Below are positions 25,601 to 34,533 of a stretch of DNA of 64,000 nt, piece after piece. The DNA is taken from assembly GCA_016711045.1 (NCBI GenBank), contig JADJTT010000001.1, forward strand, positions 496,001 to 560,000. Reading direction: 5' to 3'. The position numbers and the translations under genes were made by a program. The notes under the pieces are model-generated. The model worked only from the letters and a program-made list of their open reading frames with translations. It was not told where the DNA came from and ran no database searches. Numbering within the stretch: the first letter of the stretch is position 1; each line of letters begins with the position of its first letter. The stretch is from Saprospirales bacterium. GTDB taxonomy: Bacteria > Bacteroidota > Bacteroidia > Chitinophagales > Saprospiraceae.

Positions 25601-26812
25601 GTGAACTACCACCTTCTTAGAAGGTGGCTTCCAGGTACATACAGGCAAAGCCTTCCCGGCCTGCTCATATTGGTTGCCAGAGATCCGTCCCAGATCTCGA
25701 ATATTCTTTGACGCATTCAGGTCCGCATGTTCCTCGTGATTGCATTGGACACACCGGAATACCGCCTGGGATAACCGGTTTTCCGCACAGGTATGCCCGC
25801 AGGCAGCGCATCGCTGGCTGGTATGCCGCGGGTTTACTTTCTGGAAACTACGCCCATTCCAGCGGCATTTGTATTCCAGCATTCGCACCAGCCTTCCTGC
25901 AGACGCATCCAGCATCGACCGGTTCAGTCCGGCTTTTTGCCTCACCTGTTTCCCCGGCTTTGCCAAGTTGCCCCTGGCGCTCCGCGTCATGTTGCCGATA
26001 CGCAGGTCTTCAAGCACGACCCCAGCGTATTGTTACACGATCCGGGTGGATACCTTGTGCAGGTAATCCTGACGAACCCGCCTCATTCGCCCGTACAGCC
26101 TGTTGAGCCGCTTTTTGGTTTTCTGCCTGCTATTCGAGCCCTGCACCTGCCGCGAAAGCTTGCGTTGAAGTCGTTTCACCTCCTCCTTGAACCGGTAATA
26201 GACCCGCGGGTTTTCATACCACTCCCCGCTGGACAGGGTTGCCAGGCGAGCTATCCCCAGATCGATACCCACGGTTTGGTTCTCGCTCGAAGGTATCGGG
26301 CTATGCTCTTGCTCAACCAATATGCACACAAAATATCCTTCCGTTTGTTTCCTAACTGTCACCTGTTTGATCTGCCCTTTACACTTGCGGTGATAACGCA
26401 TGCTCACCCACCCGATCTTCGGCAGCCTGATCTTGTTGCCTTCCATCCGGATACTCCCGTGATGGGCCTGCGGAAAACAAAAGGAATCGGAGGCCTCCCG
26501 ACGCGCCCATTTAGGAAATCCCGCGCCCCGAAAAAAAACGGTCAAAGGAGTGCCGAACCCGCCGTACCACGTCCTGAAGTACCTGTGAGTGTACCTCAAA
26601 GAGCCATTCACAGCCCGGCGATTGTTTGACCTGTGCCAACTCCTTGTTCTGATCGTACTCCGAAATACCGCCTCCTCCGCTTTGCCAACGGACGATCCGG
26701 TGTTCCAGACATAGATTGTACACAAATCGGCAACAGCCCAGCCAGCGCAGGATAACCGATCGCTGGCTTACATTGGCAGAAGTTTATATTTGTATACCTT
26801 TTGGATCTTCAT
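25577..26812 (-). pseudogene. tnpB: Decayed IS605/IS1341-type TnpB
   Basis: The start ATG 26812 gives MKIQKVYKYKLLP; the frame then shifts at about 26775 to RFVYNLCLEHRIVRW, shifts again in the eight-A run near 26535 to FPKWARREASD, and is closed by an in-frame TAA at 26033-26035 (VSTRIV-stop-QYAGVVLEDL; a CAA to TAA change would explain it). All parts of TnpB remain: GIDLGIARLA with the first RuvC Asp, LEDLRI with the Glu, the zinc ribbon CAACG/CVQCN, and HADLNASKNI with the last Asp. So the catalytic residues survive but no full protein can be made. The ORF stop lies just outside the element, in the 3' end of the ATPase gene. Confidence 0.85.
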
Positions 26813-26910
26813 TTTTCAAATACACACAAATTATTTCAAACAAAAACAAAAACATTTAATCAATCGGCAAAGCCATCTGGACATTACCACCCGCTAAGCA
26901 GGTGGTTTTC
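25601..26910 (-). mobile_element. TnpB-only IS605-group insertion element (inactive)
   Basis: Subterminal hairpins mark both ends: CCACCTT-cttag-AAGGTGG at 25609-25627 and ACCACC-cgctaagca-GGTGGT at 26886-26906. The two share a CCACC...CTTAG...GGTGG core, as is usual for the left and right ends of IS200/IS605 elements. There is no tnpA (Y1 transposase) gene inside and no terminal inverted repeat or target duplication, in keeping with the IS1341-like TnpB-only group. Any guide RNA would be transcribed leftward into the 25.6-kb end. It was inserted directly after the DUF4143 ATPase gene. Confidence 0.7.
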
Positions 26911-27078
26911 CAGAGGGCAATAAAAAAAGCGGCAGAACCTTCGCCTCAACTTAGCTACCAATACCTCCGCTTCGTGCGCCCAAAAAAATTTCGCCTAAGA
27001 ACCATACACCCCAAACCCATCGAAATCGCCGGTACCTGAAACTGAGATTGAGGTACAAATAGAATTTTTTAATAAAAA

Positions 27079-27178
27079 TTATACCCGATTGGGTGTAATT
27101 TTAAATAAAACCCTCTTTTTGCCCCCTATCGGGTATAATTCAAAAAAAATTCCTACTTTTATACCCGAAAAGGTATAT
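27079..27178. promoter_or_regulatory. hip operon operators
   Basis: Two inverted repeats built on TATACCC/GGGTATA are visible: TTATACCC-gatt-GGGTGTAA at 27079-27098 and TATACC-cgaaaa-GGTATA at 27160-27177. A strong single half-site GGGTATAA lies at 27131-27138. The last repeat ends 3 bp before the hipB start codon. HipB proteins bind comparable inverted repeats (TATCC-N8-GGATA in Escherichia coli), so cooperative autorepression is expected. Confidence 0.7.
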
Positions 27179-27180
27179 TT

Positions 27181-27402
27181 ATGACGATTAGCCAGTTTGT
27201 AAAAGAAAAAAGAAACCTTACAGGATTAACCCAACCGGAATTAGCAGAAAAAGCCGGCGTCGGGCTTCGCTTTGTCCGCGAGTTGGAGCAGGGCAAGAAA
27301 ACCCTGCGCCTGGATAAGGTAAACCAGGTATTGCAACTTTTTGGCTATCAGGTTGGGGCCGTGCCGATTGACCGCAATAAATTGACCGATGAGAAAGGCT
27401 GA
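27181..27402 (+). CDS. hipB: HipB-like antitoxin (XRE helix-turn-helix)
   Basis: A 73-residue DNA-binding protein with one Cro/XRE domain (LTQPELAEKAGVGLRFVRELEQGKKTLRLDKVNQVL) and the short C-terminal strand LFGYQVGAVPI that pairs HipB dimers. It opens a three-gene operon; its end overlaps the start of the next gene by 14 bp. It should repress the operon through the TATACCC repeats and hold the kinase complex on DNA. Intact and of normal length. Confidence 0.85.
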   Translation: MTISQFVKEKRNLTGLTQPELAEKAGVGLRFVRELEQGKKTLRLDKVNQVLQLFGYQVGAVPIDRNKLTDEKG

Positions 27403-27721
27403 AATAAAAATGCACGATATCACAGCCGGCTGGCTAACGCAGGACGAAAATGGTTATCATTTTGTCTATGACGAGAACTATTTGGAAAGGGACAATGCCT
27501 CTCCGGTCAGTCTCACCCTGCCATTGCAGGAAAAACCGTTCACGAGCTCGGTACTCTTCCCTTTTTTCGATGGCTTGATCCCGGAAGGTTGGTTACTCGA
27601 TATCGCGGAGAAAAATTGGAAACTCGACCCACGCGACCGAATGGGGCTGCTACTGGCCTGCTGCAAAGACTGCATCGGCGCGGTCAGCGTTCACCCCATA
27701 ATAGCGGAGGAAATGCCATGA
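27389..27721 (+). CDS. hipS: HipS-like subunit (HipA N-terminal domain as separate protein)
   Basis: A 110-residue protein equal to the N-terminal subdomain of HipA kinases, with the family beginning MRKAEIKMHDITAGWLTQDE and the motif VSLTLPLQEKPFTSSVLFPFFDGLIPEGWLL shortened to one domain. In three-gene HipBST systems this small protein is the one that neutralises the kinase. Start ATG 27389 is preferred to ATG 27410 because family members begin with MRKAE-type sequence. Its stop overlaps the next ATG (ATGA at 27718-27721), a sign of translational coupling. Confidence 0.8.
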   Translation: MRKAEIKMHDITAGWLTQDENGYHFVYDENYLERDNASPVSLTLPLQEKPFTSSVLFPFFDGLIPEGWLLDIAEKNWKLDPRDRMGLLLACCKDCIGAVSVHPIIAEEMP

Positions 27722-28659
27722 AAAGATGCCTGTTTTGTTATCAACCTCTGGAGGAAAAAGAAGCTGATTTCCATCCTTCCTGTAGCAGAAAAATTTTCGG
27801 GACCCCTATTCCTCCTGAGTTGCCCTATTCGGAAGACCAAATGGCGGAACTGGCCACTCAGGTAATCAGGAGCCAGGTGACAGTCCCCGGCGTTCAGGCA
27901 AAACTCTCTCTAAACGTTGCCCCTGGAAAAAGCAAAAATGACCCAAAGCGTTTCACCATTGTAGGCCTGTGGGGAAGTTACATCCTGAAGCCCCCATCTC
28001 CTCATTACCCTCAGTTACCGGAGGTGGAAGACCTGACCATGCACCTGGCCTCCTTCGCCGGGATCGGGACTGTGCCCCACAGCCTGATTAGGTTACAATC
28101 CGGCAACCTGGCTTATATTACCAAACGCGTGGACAGGGTTAAAAAGGGCAAATTGCATATGGAGGATATGTGCCAGCTCACAGAACGATTGACGGAAGAC
28201 AAGTATCGTGGTTCTTATGAACAAATCGCCAAGGCGATCATCCGCTACTCTGCCCACCCCGGTCTGGATGTGGTGAACTTCTTTGAGGTGGTCCTCTTCT
28301 CCTTTCTCACCGGCAATGCCGACATGCACCTGAAGAATTTTTCCCTGATCCGTCAGCCAGGCGCCGGTGCTGTGCTTTCTCCTGCATACGATCTGCTGTC
28401 TACCGCCCTGGTCAATCCAGCCGATGAGGAAGATCTGGCGCTCACGCTGAATGGGAAAAAGAAAAAAATCAACCGAAATGATTTCATCGCTGCCTTCCAA
28501 ACAGCTGGACTAGATCCCAAACAACAGGAAAATATCTTTCGAAAAATGGAACGGGCTAAAAGCCGGTGGCTAGCATTTATCGAAAGCAGTTTTTTGAGTG
28601 ATGCATTTAAAAAGAATTATGAAGAATTGATCCGAAAAAGGTCGGAGCGGCTATCTTAA
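27718..28659 (+). CDS. hipT: HipT-like Ser/Thr kinase toxin
   Basis: A 313-residue HipA-type kinase lacking the N-terminal subdomain. It begins with a small Cys/His cluster (CLFCYQPLEEKEADFHPSC), then the loop TVPGVQAKLSL that carries the autophosphorylated or ejectable P-loop in HipA, the catalytic segment GNADMHLKNFSL and the metal-binding SPAYDLLST. GGAGG lies just before the ATG. HipT kinases inactivate aminoacyl-tRNA synthetases (TrpS in Escherichia coli HipBST, GltX for HipA), stopping growth; the target here is unknown. All key residues are present, so the locus is probably functional, unlike the higBA remains nearby. Confidence 0.82.
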   Translation: MKRCLFCYQPLEEKEADFHPSCSRKIFGTPIPPELPYSEDQMAELATQVIRSQVTVPGVQAKLSLNVAPGKSKNDPKRFTIVGLWGSYILKPPSPHYPQLPEVEDLTMHLASFAGIGTVPHSLIRLQSGNLAYITKRVDRVKKGKLHMEDMCQLTERLTEDKYRGSYEQIAKAIIRYSAHPGLDVVNFFEVVLFSFLTGNADMHLKNFSLIRQPGAGAVLSPAYDLLSTALVNPADEEDLALTLNGKKKKINRNDFIAAFQTAGLDPKQQENIFRKMERAKSRWLAFIESSFLSDAFKKNYEELIRKRSERLS

Positions 28660-28680
28660 AATTACAAAATACCCATTCCC

Positions 28681-29820
28681 ATGCACCCAATAAATTCACT
28701 TTTGCTATCCCCTCTCCTGCTCCTGCCCCTACTTGCACCTGCCCAAACCCTCCAAACCCTAACCCTCCTCCCGCCCATACTCACCGAATCGTCGGGCGTG
28801 GAAGAAAGCGGCACCAACAAGATCTGGACCTTCAACGATGGGGGTGGGGAAGCAGCTCTTTACCTGTGCGACACCATGGGCAACCTCCTCAACACCATCC
28901 AGATCGACGAGGCCTGGAACCGCGATTGGGAAGACATCACTCAAGATGATCAGAACAACTTCTACATCGCCAACACGGGCAACAACAGCAACTCCACCAC
29001 CGACCTGACTATTTTCAAAATACCGAACCCCGATACGGCGCCGGGCATTTCCGTAACAGCTGAGGTCATCTCCTTCGCTTACGAAGACCAATGGTCCTTC
29101 CCCCCGCCCGACGATAGCCTGAATTTCGACTGCGAAGCGATCTGGTGGGATAACGGCAACCTCTATCTATGCACCAAAAACCGGACGGTTCCTTTCGACG
29201 GGAAAGCCTATCTCTACCGCCTCCCCGACACCCCCGGTCAGTATGTAGCCGAAAAGATCGGCGTCTTCGATACCGGCGGCACGACTATGCTCAACCATTG
29301 GATCACCGCGGGAGACATCAGCCCAGACGGGTCCAAACTGACCCTTTTGTCGAGCGACAAAATGTGGGTGTTTTACGATTTTACGGGCGATGATTTTTTT
29401 GGCGGAAAGCATATCCAAGTCAATTTCCCCAGTATCTCGCAAAAGGAAGGCATTTGCTTCGTCAGTGAGACCCGATTGTACATTACCGACGAAGAAACGG
29501 TCCCCGGATTCGGCAGAAACCTGTATTCAATCGAATTGCCCAACCTGCCAACCTCTGGCGCTGAGGTTCCTGATCCACAAAGCCACTTCTCCCTTTTCCC
29601 AAACCCCTGCCGCGATTGGCTGGCCATAGATGGGAACCTGATCGGCTATCAACTTGAAATTTTCGATGCCAAGGGTTCCAGCCTGCTCATCCTGCCTTCC
29701 CTAACCGACCCGGTGAAAGTCCCGACGGGCAACCTTCCCAATGGGCTGCTTTTTATCAGATTTTTGGATAAAACGACGGGGCAAAGCTGGGTGGAGAAGG
29801 TGGTTAAACTGGGATATTAA
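28681..29820 (+). CDS. Secreted beta-propeller-like protein with T9SS sorting domain
   Basis: A 379-residue exported protein: signal peptide ending near LLAPAQ, a body of about 270 residues with repeated beta strands (IWTFNDGGGEAALYLCD, NRDWEDITQDDQNNFYIANTGNN, LNFDCEAIWWDNGNLYLCTKN) typical of a propeller, and a type A C-terminal sorting domain of about 80 residues (FSLFPNPCRDWLAIDG to WVEKVVKLGY). The gene at 54481 encodes a paralogous propeller without the sorting tail. The ligand or substrate is unknown; surface location or release by T9SS is inferred from the tail. Confidence 0.8.
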   Translation: MHPINSLLLSPLLLLPLLAPAQTLQTLTLLPPILTESSGVEESGTNKIWTFNDGGGEAALYLCDTMGNLLNTIQIDEAWNRDWEDITQDDQNNFYIANTGNNSNSTTDLTIFKIPNPDTAPGISVTAEVISFAYEDQWSFPPPDDSLNFDCEAIWWDNGNLYLCTKNRTVPFDGKAYLYRLPDTPGQYVAEKIGVFDTGGTTMLNHWITAGDISPDGSKLTLLSSDKMWVFYDFTGDDFFGGKHIQVNFPSISQKEGICFVSETRLYITDEETVPGFGRNLYSIELPNLPTSGAEVPDPQSHFSLFPNPCRDWLAIDGNLIGYQLEIFDAKGSSLLILPSLTDPVKVPTGNLPNGLLFIRFLDKTTGQSWVEKVVKLGY

Positions 29821-29984
29821 ATGGAAGCATGGGATGAGCTCGAACCCTATACCTGACGAAAATCATTGCCTTTCCCCATTTTTTCCCCGTAATTGTTAGC
29901 CCATCCCTCTGCATCTACCTTTCCCATTTCTTCCTCGCACAATGCCCAGGCCCCGAAAACTATTTCTTCACCAAATTTTCTATT

Positions 29985-30182
29985 ATGGCAAAGCGCGTAA
30001 TCAAAGCAGCCGACATGCCCGAGATCGCCAAGATCCCGCAAGTATGGGACCCCGTGCCGGAATGGTTGACACTGAACAAGGACATCCTGACCCGGTTTGC
30101 AAAACTCCAGGTCGAATTCAAGATCAAAGAACTGGAGATCCAAAAGCAGAAACTGGAAGCCTTTAACAAATTGCTGGGTTAG
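29985..30182 (+). CDS. 65-residue protein coupled to the radical SAM gene
   Basis: ATG 29985 opens a 65-codon frame that stops one base before the start of the radical SAM gene, so translation is probably coupled. The first half (RVIKAADMPEIAKIPQVWDP) is mixed; the second half is a charged amphipathic helix (FKIKELEIQKQKLEAFNKLLG) likely to form a coiled coil. No Cys, Ser or Thr cluster typical of a modified peptide core is present. It may be a partner or adaptor of the enzyme, or a substrate; its close linkage is the only evidence. Confidence 0.5.
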   Translation: MAKRVIKAADMPEIAKIPQVWDPVPEWLTLNKDILTRFAKLQVEFKIKELEIQKQKLEAFNKLLG

Positions 30183-30183
30183 G

Positions 30184-31809
30184 ATGCGCATGGCTTCCGC
30201 CACCAGATCTGTCGATGAATCGAAGACCGATGTGCTCCTGGTCGGGTACGAAAATCAGGAAAACATCGGACTTCGATCCATTATGTCGTATCTGTTAACA
30301 CAGGGCTACCAGGCCAACCTGGCGCCCTTTCAGACAGGGTCGTATGCGGAGGTGTTGGCCGCTGCCCGCCGATACCAGCCTCGCGTGATCGGTTTTTCCC
30401 TCATCTTCCAATATGCGTTGGAAGAGTTTGACGCGATCATGTCTTTTCTTCGAAAAAAGGGAGTTCGGGCCCACTTCACCGCAGGAGGGCATTTCCCCAG
30501 CCTGCGCCCTGCCGAAACACTGGAACTATTGCCTCACCTGGATAGCATCGTCCGCTTTGAAGGGGAACTAACCATACTCGAACTGCTGCGCCACTTCGAC
30601 CACCCCGAAAAATGGCCCGATATCCAGGGCCTTGCTTTCCGGAAGGAAGGAGCGATCATGGTTACCCCTCCTCGTCCCTTGGTTAAAGACCTCGATAGCC
30701 TCCCGGTCATTTTTCGCGACCAACCCCGTGTGGTGGGCGATGACATTCGCATGGCATCCATGCTGGCAAGCCGGGGCTGCCTGTTCAATTGCTCCTTCTG
30801 CAGCATCCGGCAATTTTACGAGCAACCGCCCGGTCCTCTGCGGCGCTTCCGGTCGCCCGAAGCAGTGGTGTCGGAAATGGTGGATCTGTATGAAGAAAAA
30901 GATGTCCGTCTGTTTATCTTCCAGGACGACGACTTTCCTGTCCGCACAGCCCGCGAACGAAAATGGCTCAACCGCTTTCTGCAGGCTATGAAAAGTACCG
31001 GGTTGGGCAAGGAAGTACGCTGGAAGGTCTCCTGCCGCGTCGACGACCTCGACCCTGCCACGCTGGATCGTATGATGGACCAAGGCCTCATGGCCGTATA
31101 CCTCGGCGTAGAATCGGGTAGCGAAGAAGGCCTGAAGGCCCTGAACAAGCGCGTAACCCCAACCCAAAACCGGGCCGCCATCGACCTGTTTAAAAGCCAT
31201 GACCTGGCACTGGCCATCGGGTTCATGCTGTTCGACCCATCTTCCACCCTGGCTTCTGTGCAGGAAAACATCGATTTCCTCCACGCGGTGGGTGAAGACG
31301 GCTATTTCCCCATCAATTTCTGCAAAATGTTACCCTACGTCGGCACCCCGGTTGAAACTCAACTCCGTGCCGAAGGCCGTTTAAAAGGCACCGTGGCCCA
31401 TCCCGATTATAATTTCCTGGACCCCCGGTTGGACGCCTACGCCTTTCTCGTGCAGCGCATCTTTTCCAAACGCAATTTTTCAGCAGATAGCGGGGCCGCC
31501 CTCCTGCAAAAAGCGGACTTCCAACACCGCCTCGCCAAATCGTTCCACCAGGATTCCGCCACAGATGAATACGGCAAAACCCTGCGCGCACTCATCGCCC
31601 GATCCAATAACAGCGCAGTGGCTACCCTGCAAGAATTGTTGGAAGCCGCAATAAATAACGACCTCGACCAATTGGCTTCCATGCAGGACCTGTTAGTGGA
31701 AATCGCCGCCCGGGAATGGCAGGAAGAAGCGGAGATTGAAAATCAGGTATTGTTCCAACCACCTCCGCACGGTAAACCAAAAATCCCCCCCTCAAAATCT
31801 TTTTCGTAA
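30184..31809 (+). CDS. B12-binding domain radical SAM protein
   Basis: A 541-residue enzyme from ATG 30184. Residues about 15-140 look like a cobalamin-binding Rossmann domain (VLLVGYENQENIGLRSIMSYLL, VIGFSLIFQYA, HFTAGGHFPSLRP), lacking an obvious DxHxxG base-off motif. The radical SAM cluster motif C199-x3-C203-x2-C206 (RGCLFNCSFCSI) follows, then the barrel strands (FIFQDDDFP, YLGVESGSEEGLKALNK). The last 130 residues form a helical tail. Family members methylate unactivated carbons or do ring chemistry; the substrate is not evident. The 65-residue gene precedes it by 1 bp and a caspase-TPR gene follows at 122 bp. Confidence 0.85.
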   Translation: MRMASATRSVDESKTDVLLVGYENQENIGLRSIMSYLLTQGYQANLAPFQTGSYAEVLAAARRYQPRVIGFSLIFQYALEEFDAIMSFLRKKGVRAHFTAGGHFPSLRPAETLELLPHLDSIVRFEGELTILELLRHFDHPEKWPDIQGLAFRKEGAIMVTPPRPLVKDLDSLPVIFRDQPRVVGDDIRMASMLASRGCLFNCSFCSIRQFYEQPPGPLRRFRSPEAVVSEMVDLYEEKDVRLFIFQDDDFPVRTARERKWLNRFLQAMKSTGLGKEVRWKVSCRVDDLDPATLDRMMDQGLMAVYLGVESGSEEGLKALNKRVTPTQNRAAIDLFKSHDLALAIGFMLFDPSSTLASVQENIDFLHAVGEDGYFPINFCKMLPYVGTPVETQLRAEGRLKGTVAHPDYNFLDPRLDAYAFLVQRIFSKRNFSADSGAALLQKADFQHRLAKSFHQDSATDEYGKTLRALIARSNNSAVATLQELLEAAINNDLDQLASMQDLLVEIAAREWQEEAEIENQVLFQPPPHGKPKIPPSKSFS

Positions 31810-31931
31810 CTTCGTAATCCAGGTACCCGGAATACCCATCCCCTGAACTAGTTTTTGGCAAGTTTGTATTTATTCTGAAGCAACCCATTTCAGAAATGCA
31901 CGATATTTAACCCCCCTAAATGACATTTATT

Positions 31932-34445
31932 ATGAGAATTCCTTTGTTATTCCTCCTGCTCTTTATTGGCTCCTGCCTGTATGGACAATTACTCCCGGAC
32001 GAGAACGCCACTACTACCCGTGCTGTTATCTTCGGAATATCCAAATACCGGGATGAAAAGATCTCCCCCCTGAATTTTGCAGATAAGGACGCAGAAGCGT
32101 TCGCAGCTTTCCTGCAATCCACAGCCGGGGGCTCCATACCTCCCGAAAATATCCGCTTGCAGACAAATGAACAAGCCACCAGTGCCAATTTCTTCAATGA
32201 TATGGATTGGTTGCTGGATGTGTGCAAGGAAGGCGACAAGGTCATCATCTTCTTTTCCGGCCACGGCGACACCGAGGCGAAAACCCCTGACCAGTTGGGC
32301 TTTCTGCTCCCCTATGACTCACGCCCCCACAACTACCTGGGTATTGGCTCGATCAACCTGCGCGACCTGCAATCCGTCATCGGCGGGCTCGAATCCAAGA
32401 ATGTACAGGTCGTCATGATCACTGACGCCTGCCACTCGGGTAACCTGGCAGGAAGCGCCATCGGCGGAAGCGGGCTTACCACCCAGGCGCTGGCCAAAGG
32501 CTTCAAGAATACGATAAAGATCCTCTCATGCCAACCCAATGAACTGTCTTTGGAAGGCACGCAATGGGGCGGAGGTCATGCTGCGTTTACGTACCACCTG
32601 ATCCAGGGGCTTATGGGACTGGCCGATGAGAATAAAAACGACGAAGTAACCCTTTGGGAGGTGGACAAATTCCTCTCTTCAACGGTGACGCCGGAAGTGG
32701 CGCCTAAAGCCCAAACCCCCTTCACTGACGGCGACCGCAATGTGGTGTTGGCGCTGGTCGACAAGAAGACCCTTAAACAACTCCAAAAGAAAAAGGAGGA
32801 AGAATTGCCCGCCTTCGACATGGTCGATACCAAAGGCTTCGAAATGTCGGTGATTGAAAAAGCGAGCGAGCAGACGAAGACTGCTTATGATGGTTTTCTT
32901 CGCACACTCAAAGCTAATCAACTGCTTGAGCCAAAAGAAGACTGTACCGATTTATACTACAAACAACTGATAACCCAACCCGGAACCGAGTCGATCCGGA
33001 ATACCCTTACCCGCAATTTCGCCGCAGCACTGTGGGACTCTTCTGTAGATGCATTCAACGTCTACATCAAATCCGACTCCGTACGCCTGGCGGAGATGTA
33101 CAAGTCAGACCCGAAATTTTCGCTGTATCCGGCTTATCTGAAGCGGGCGTCCGAATTGCTGGATTCTACCCATTACATGTACAAAACGCTGGTGGGCACG
33201 TATAACTACTTCCAGGGTAAAGTTAAAACCGTAGAGTACTTCGAAACGGGCAAACCACAGGCTGTGCTCGATGAAGCCATGGCCAATCAGGAAAAATCCC
33301 TGGAATTTCTCGAGATCGCCAGTTCTTACTTCGAATTGGCTGTGGCTAATTACAACAACCACAAGATCGATCAGGCGATCAAGTACTACCAAAAGGCTAT
33401 TGAGCTATCGCCCACCTGGTCTCAGCCCTACGATGGCCTTGGCGCCATCTATCGCGACATGGGCAAATATGAAGAGGCGCGCGACATGTACGCCAAAGCA
33501 CTGGAGTTATCCCCCAAAGAATTGCTGGGCCCGGCTCATCGCAACCTCGGATATGTCTCCTACAAACTTAAAGACTACGCCTCGGCAGAATCTAACTTAA
33601 AGGAAGCCATCCAGTACAGGCCCAACGATCCCTTTATCTATTATTATTTGGGCGCTCTTTACCGGGATACGAAACGGCCGGACGATGCTGAATCTGCCTT
33701 TTTTAAAACAATCCAACTGGACAAATCATTCGGCGCAGGATTCTACTATCTCGGCCTTGTATACCAGGACCAGGAGCGTTACGCCGATGCCCAATCCGTA
33801 TTGGAAACCGCCGTAAAGGAAGATCCGGACAATACCAGTTTTCTTTACCACCTGGGCGCCAACCACTTCTATCAAAACGACTTCGAAACCTGCATGTCGA
33901 CCATGCAGCAAGTGCTTCAACTCAACCCCTCTTTTTCTGAAGCCTACTACTACATGGCCAAAAGCCTTGAAGCCATGGGGCAACCTGAAGAGGCTAAGGA
34001 AGCCTGGGAAAATGCGGCTAAAAAAAGCCCAAAAGACCCGGAATACTACTACCAGCTGGGCCTCATCCAGTTTCAAAAAAATAATTTTGCGGGCGCCGAT
34101 TCGCTCCTCCAACAATCACTGGCCCTGGATGCCGGTAATCCCTTCACCCACTATTACCTGGGTATGAGCTACTACGCCCAAAAACGACTAAAGGAGTCGG
34201 CCTTTGAATTGGAAAAATCACTGGCCCTGCTTTCAGATAATCCGGACATTTACTACCAAACGGGATTAGTGTATTACGAAATGAGCGACTTCTCCAGCGC
34301 CGAACCGAAATTGCAAAAAGCGATCGCCCTCAACCCCGACCACGGTCAGGCTTATTTTACGCTGGGACTGTTGTACAAAAGGACCGGACGGGCCGGCGAA
34401 TCCGCTACTATGTTGGAAAAAGCGAAATCACTGGGGGTAGAGTAA
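31932..34445 (+). CDS. Secreted caspase (C14) peptidase fused to TPR repeats
   Basis: An 837-residue exported protein; ATG 31932 is preferred over 31920 because it starts the signal peptide (LLFLLLFIGSCLYGQ). Residues about 28-285 are a caspase/metacaspase domain with the His-Cys pair H111 (FFSGHGD) and C167 (ITDACHSG). From about residue 470 to the end there are at least nine TPR units (for example AIKYYQKAIELSPTWSQPYDGLGAIYRDMGKY). A protease tied to protein-protein interaction repeats outside the cytoplasm suggests regulated proteolysis of an envelope or secreted partner. Cleavage after basic residues would be expected for a bacterial metacaspase, but the target is unknown. Confidence 0.88.
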   Translation: MRIPLLFLLLFIGSCLYGQLLPDENATTTRAVIFGISKYRDEKISPLNFADKDAEAFAAFLQSTAGGSIPPENIRLQTNEQATSANFFNDMDWLLDVCKEGDKVIIFFSGHGDTEAKTPDQLGFLLPYDSRPHNYLGIGSINLRDLQSVIGGLESKNVQVVMITDACHSGNLAGSAIGGSGLTTQALAKGFKNTIKILSCQPNELSLEGTQWGGGHAAFTYHLIQGLMGLADENKNDEVTLWEVDKFLSSTVTPEVAPKAQTPFTDGDRNVVLALVDKKTLKQLQKKKEEELPAFDMVDTKGFEMSVIEKASEQTKTAYDGFLRTLKANQLLEPKEDCTDLYYKQLITQPGTESIRNTLTRNFAAALWDSSVDAFNVYIKSDSVRLAEMYKSDPKFSLYPAYLKRASELLDSTHYMYKTLVGTYNYFQGKVKTVEYFETGKPQAVLDEAMANQEKSLEFLEIASSYFELAVANYNNHKIDQAIKYYQKAIELSPTWSQPYDGLGAIYRDMGKYEEARDMYAKALELSPKELLGPAHRNLGYVSYKLKDYASAESNLKEAIQYRPNDPFIYYYLGALYRDTKRPDDAESAFFKTIQLDKSFGAGFYYLGLVYQDQERYADAQSVLETAVKEDPDNTSFLYHLGANHFYQNDFETCMSTMQQVLQLNPSFSEAYYYMAKSLEAMGQPEEAKEAWENAAKKSPKDPEYYYQLGLIQFQKNNFAGADSLLQQSLALDAGNPFTHYYLGMSYYAQKRLKESAFELEKSLALLSDNPDIYYQTGLVYYEMSDFSSAEPKLQKAIALNPDHGQAYFTLGLLYKRTGRAGESATMLEKAKSLGVE

Positions 34446-34466
34446 ACCTTTCTACCTTATTACACA

Positions 34467-34517
34467 TTGATATAATAACGAAAGGCGGGCTACGTCCGCC
34501 TTTCGTTATTATATCAA
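34467..34517 (+). terminator. Long perfect hairpin after the caspase gene
   Basis: Twenty-two-bp perfect arms (beginning TTGATATAATAACGAAAGG) enclose a 7-base loop, 21 bp after the caspase-TPR stop codon and 16 bp before the next ATG. The left arm is AT-rich outside and GC-rich inside; there is no T-run, so termination may need trimming or be incomplete. Confidence 0.6.
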
Positions 34518-34533
34518 CCAAAATCTTCACCCA

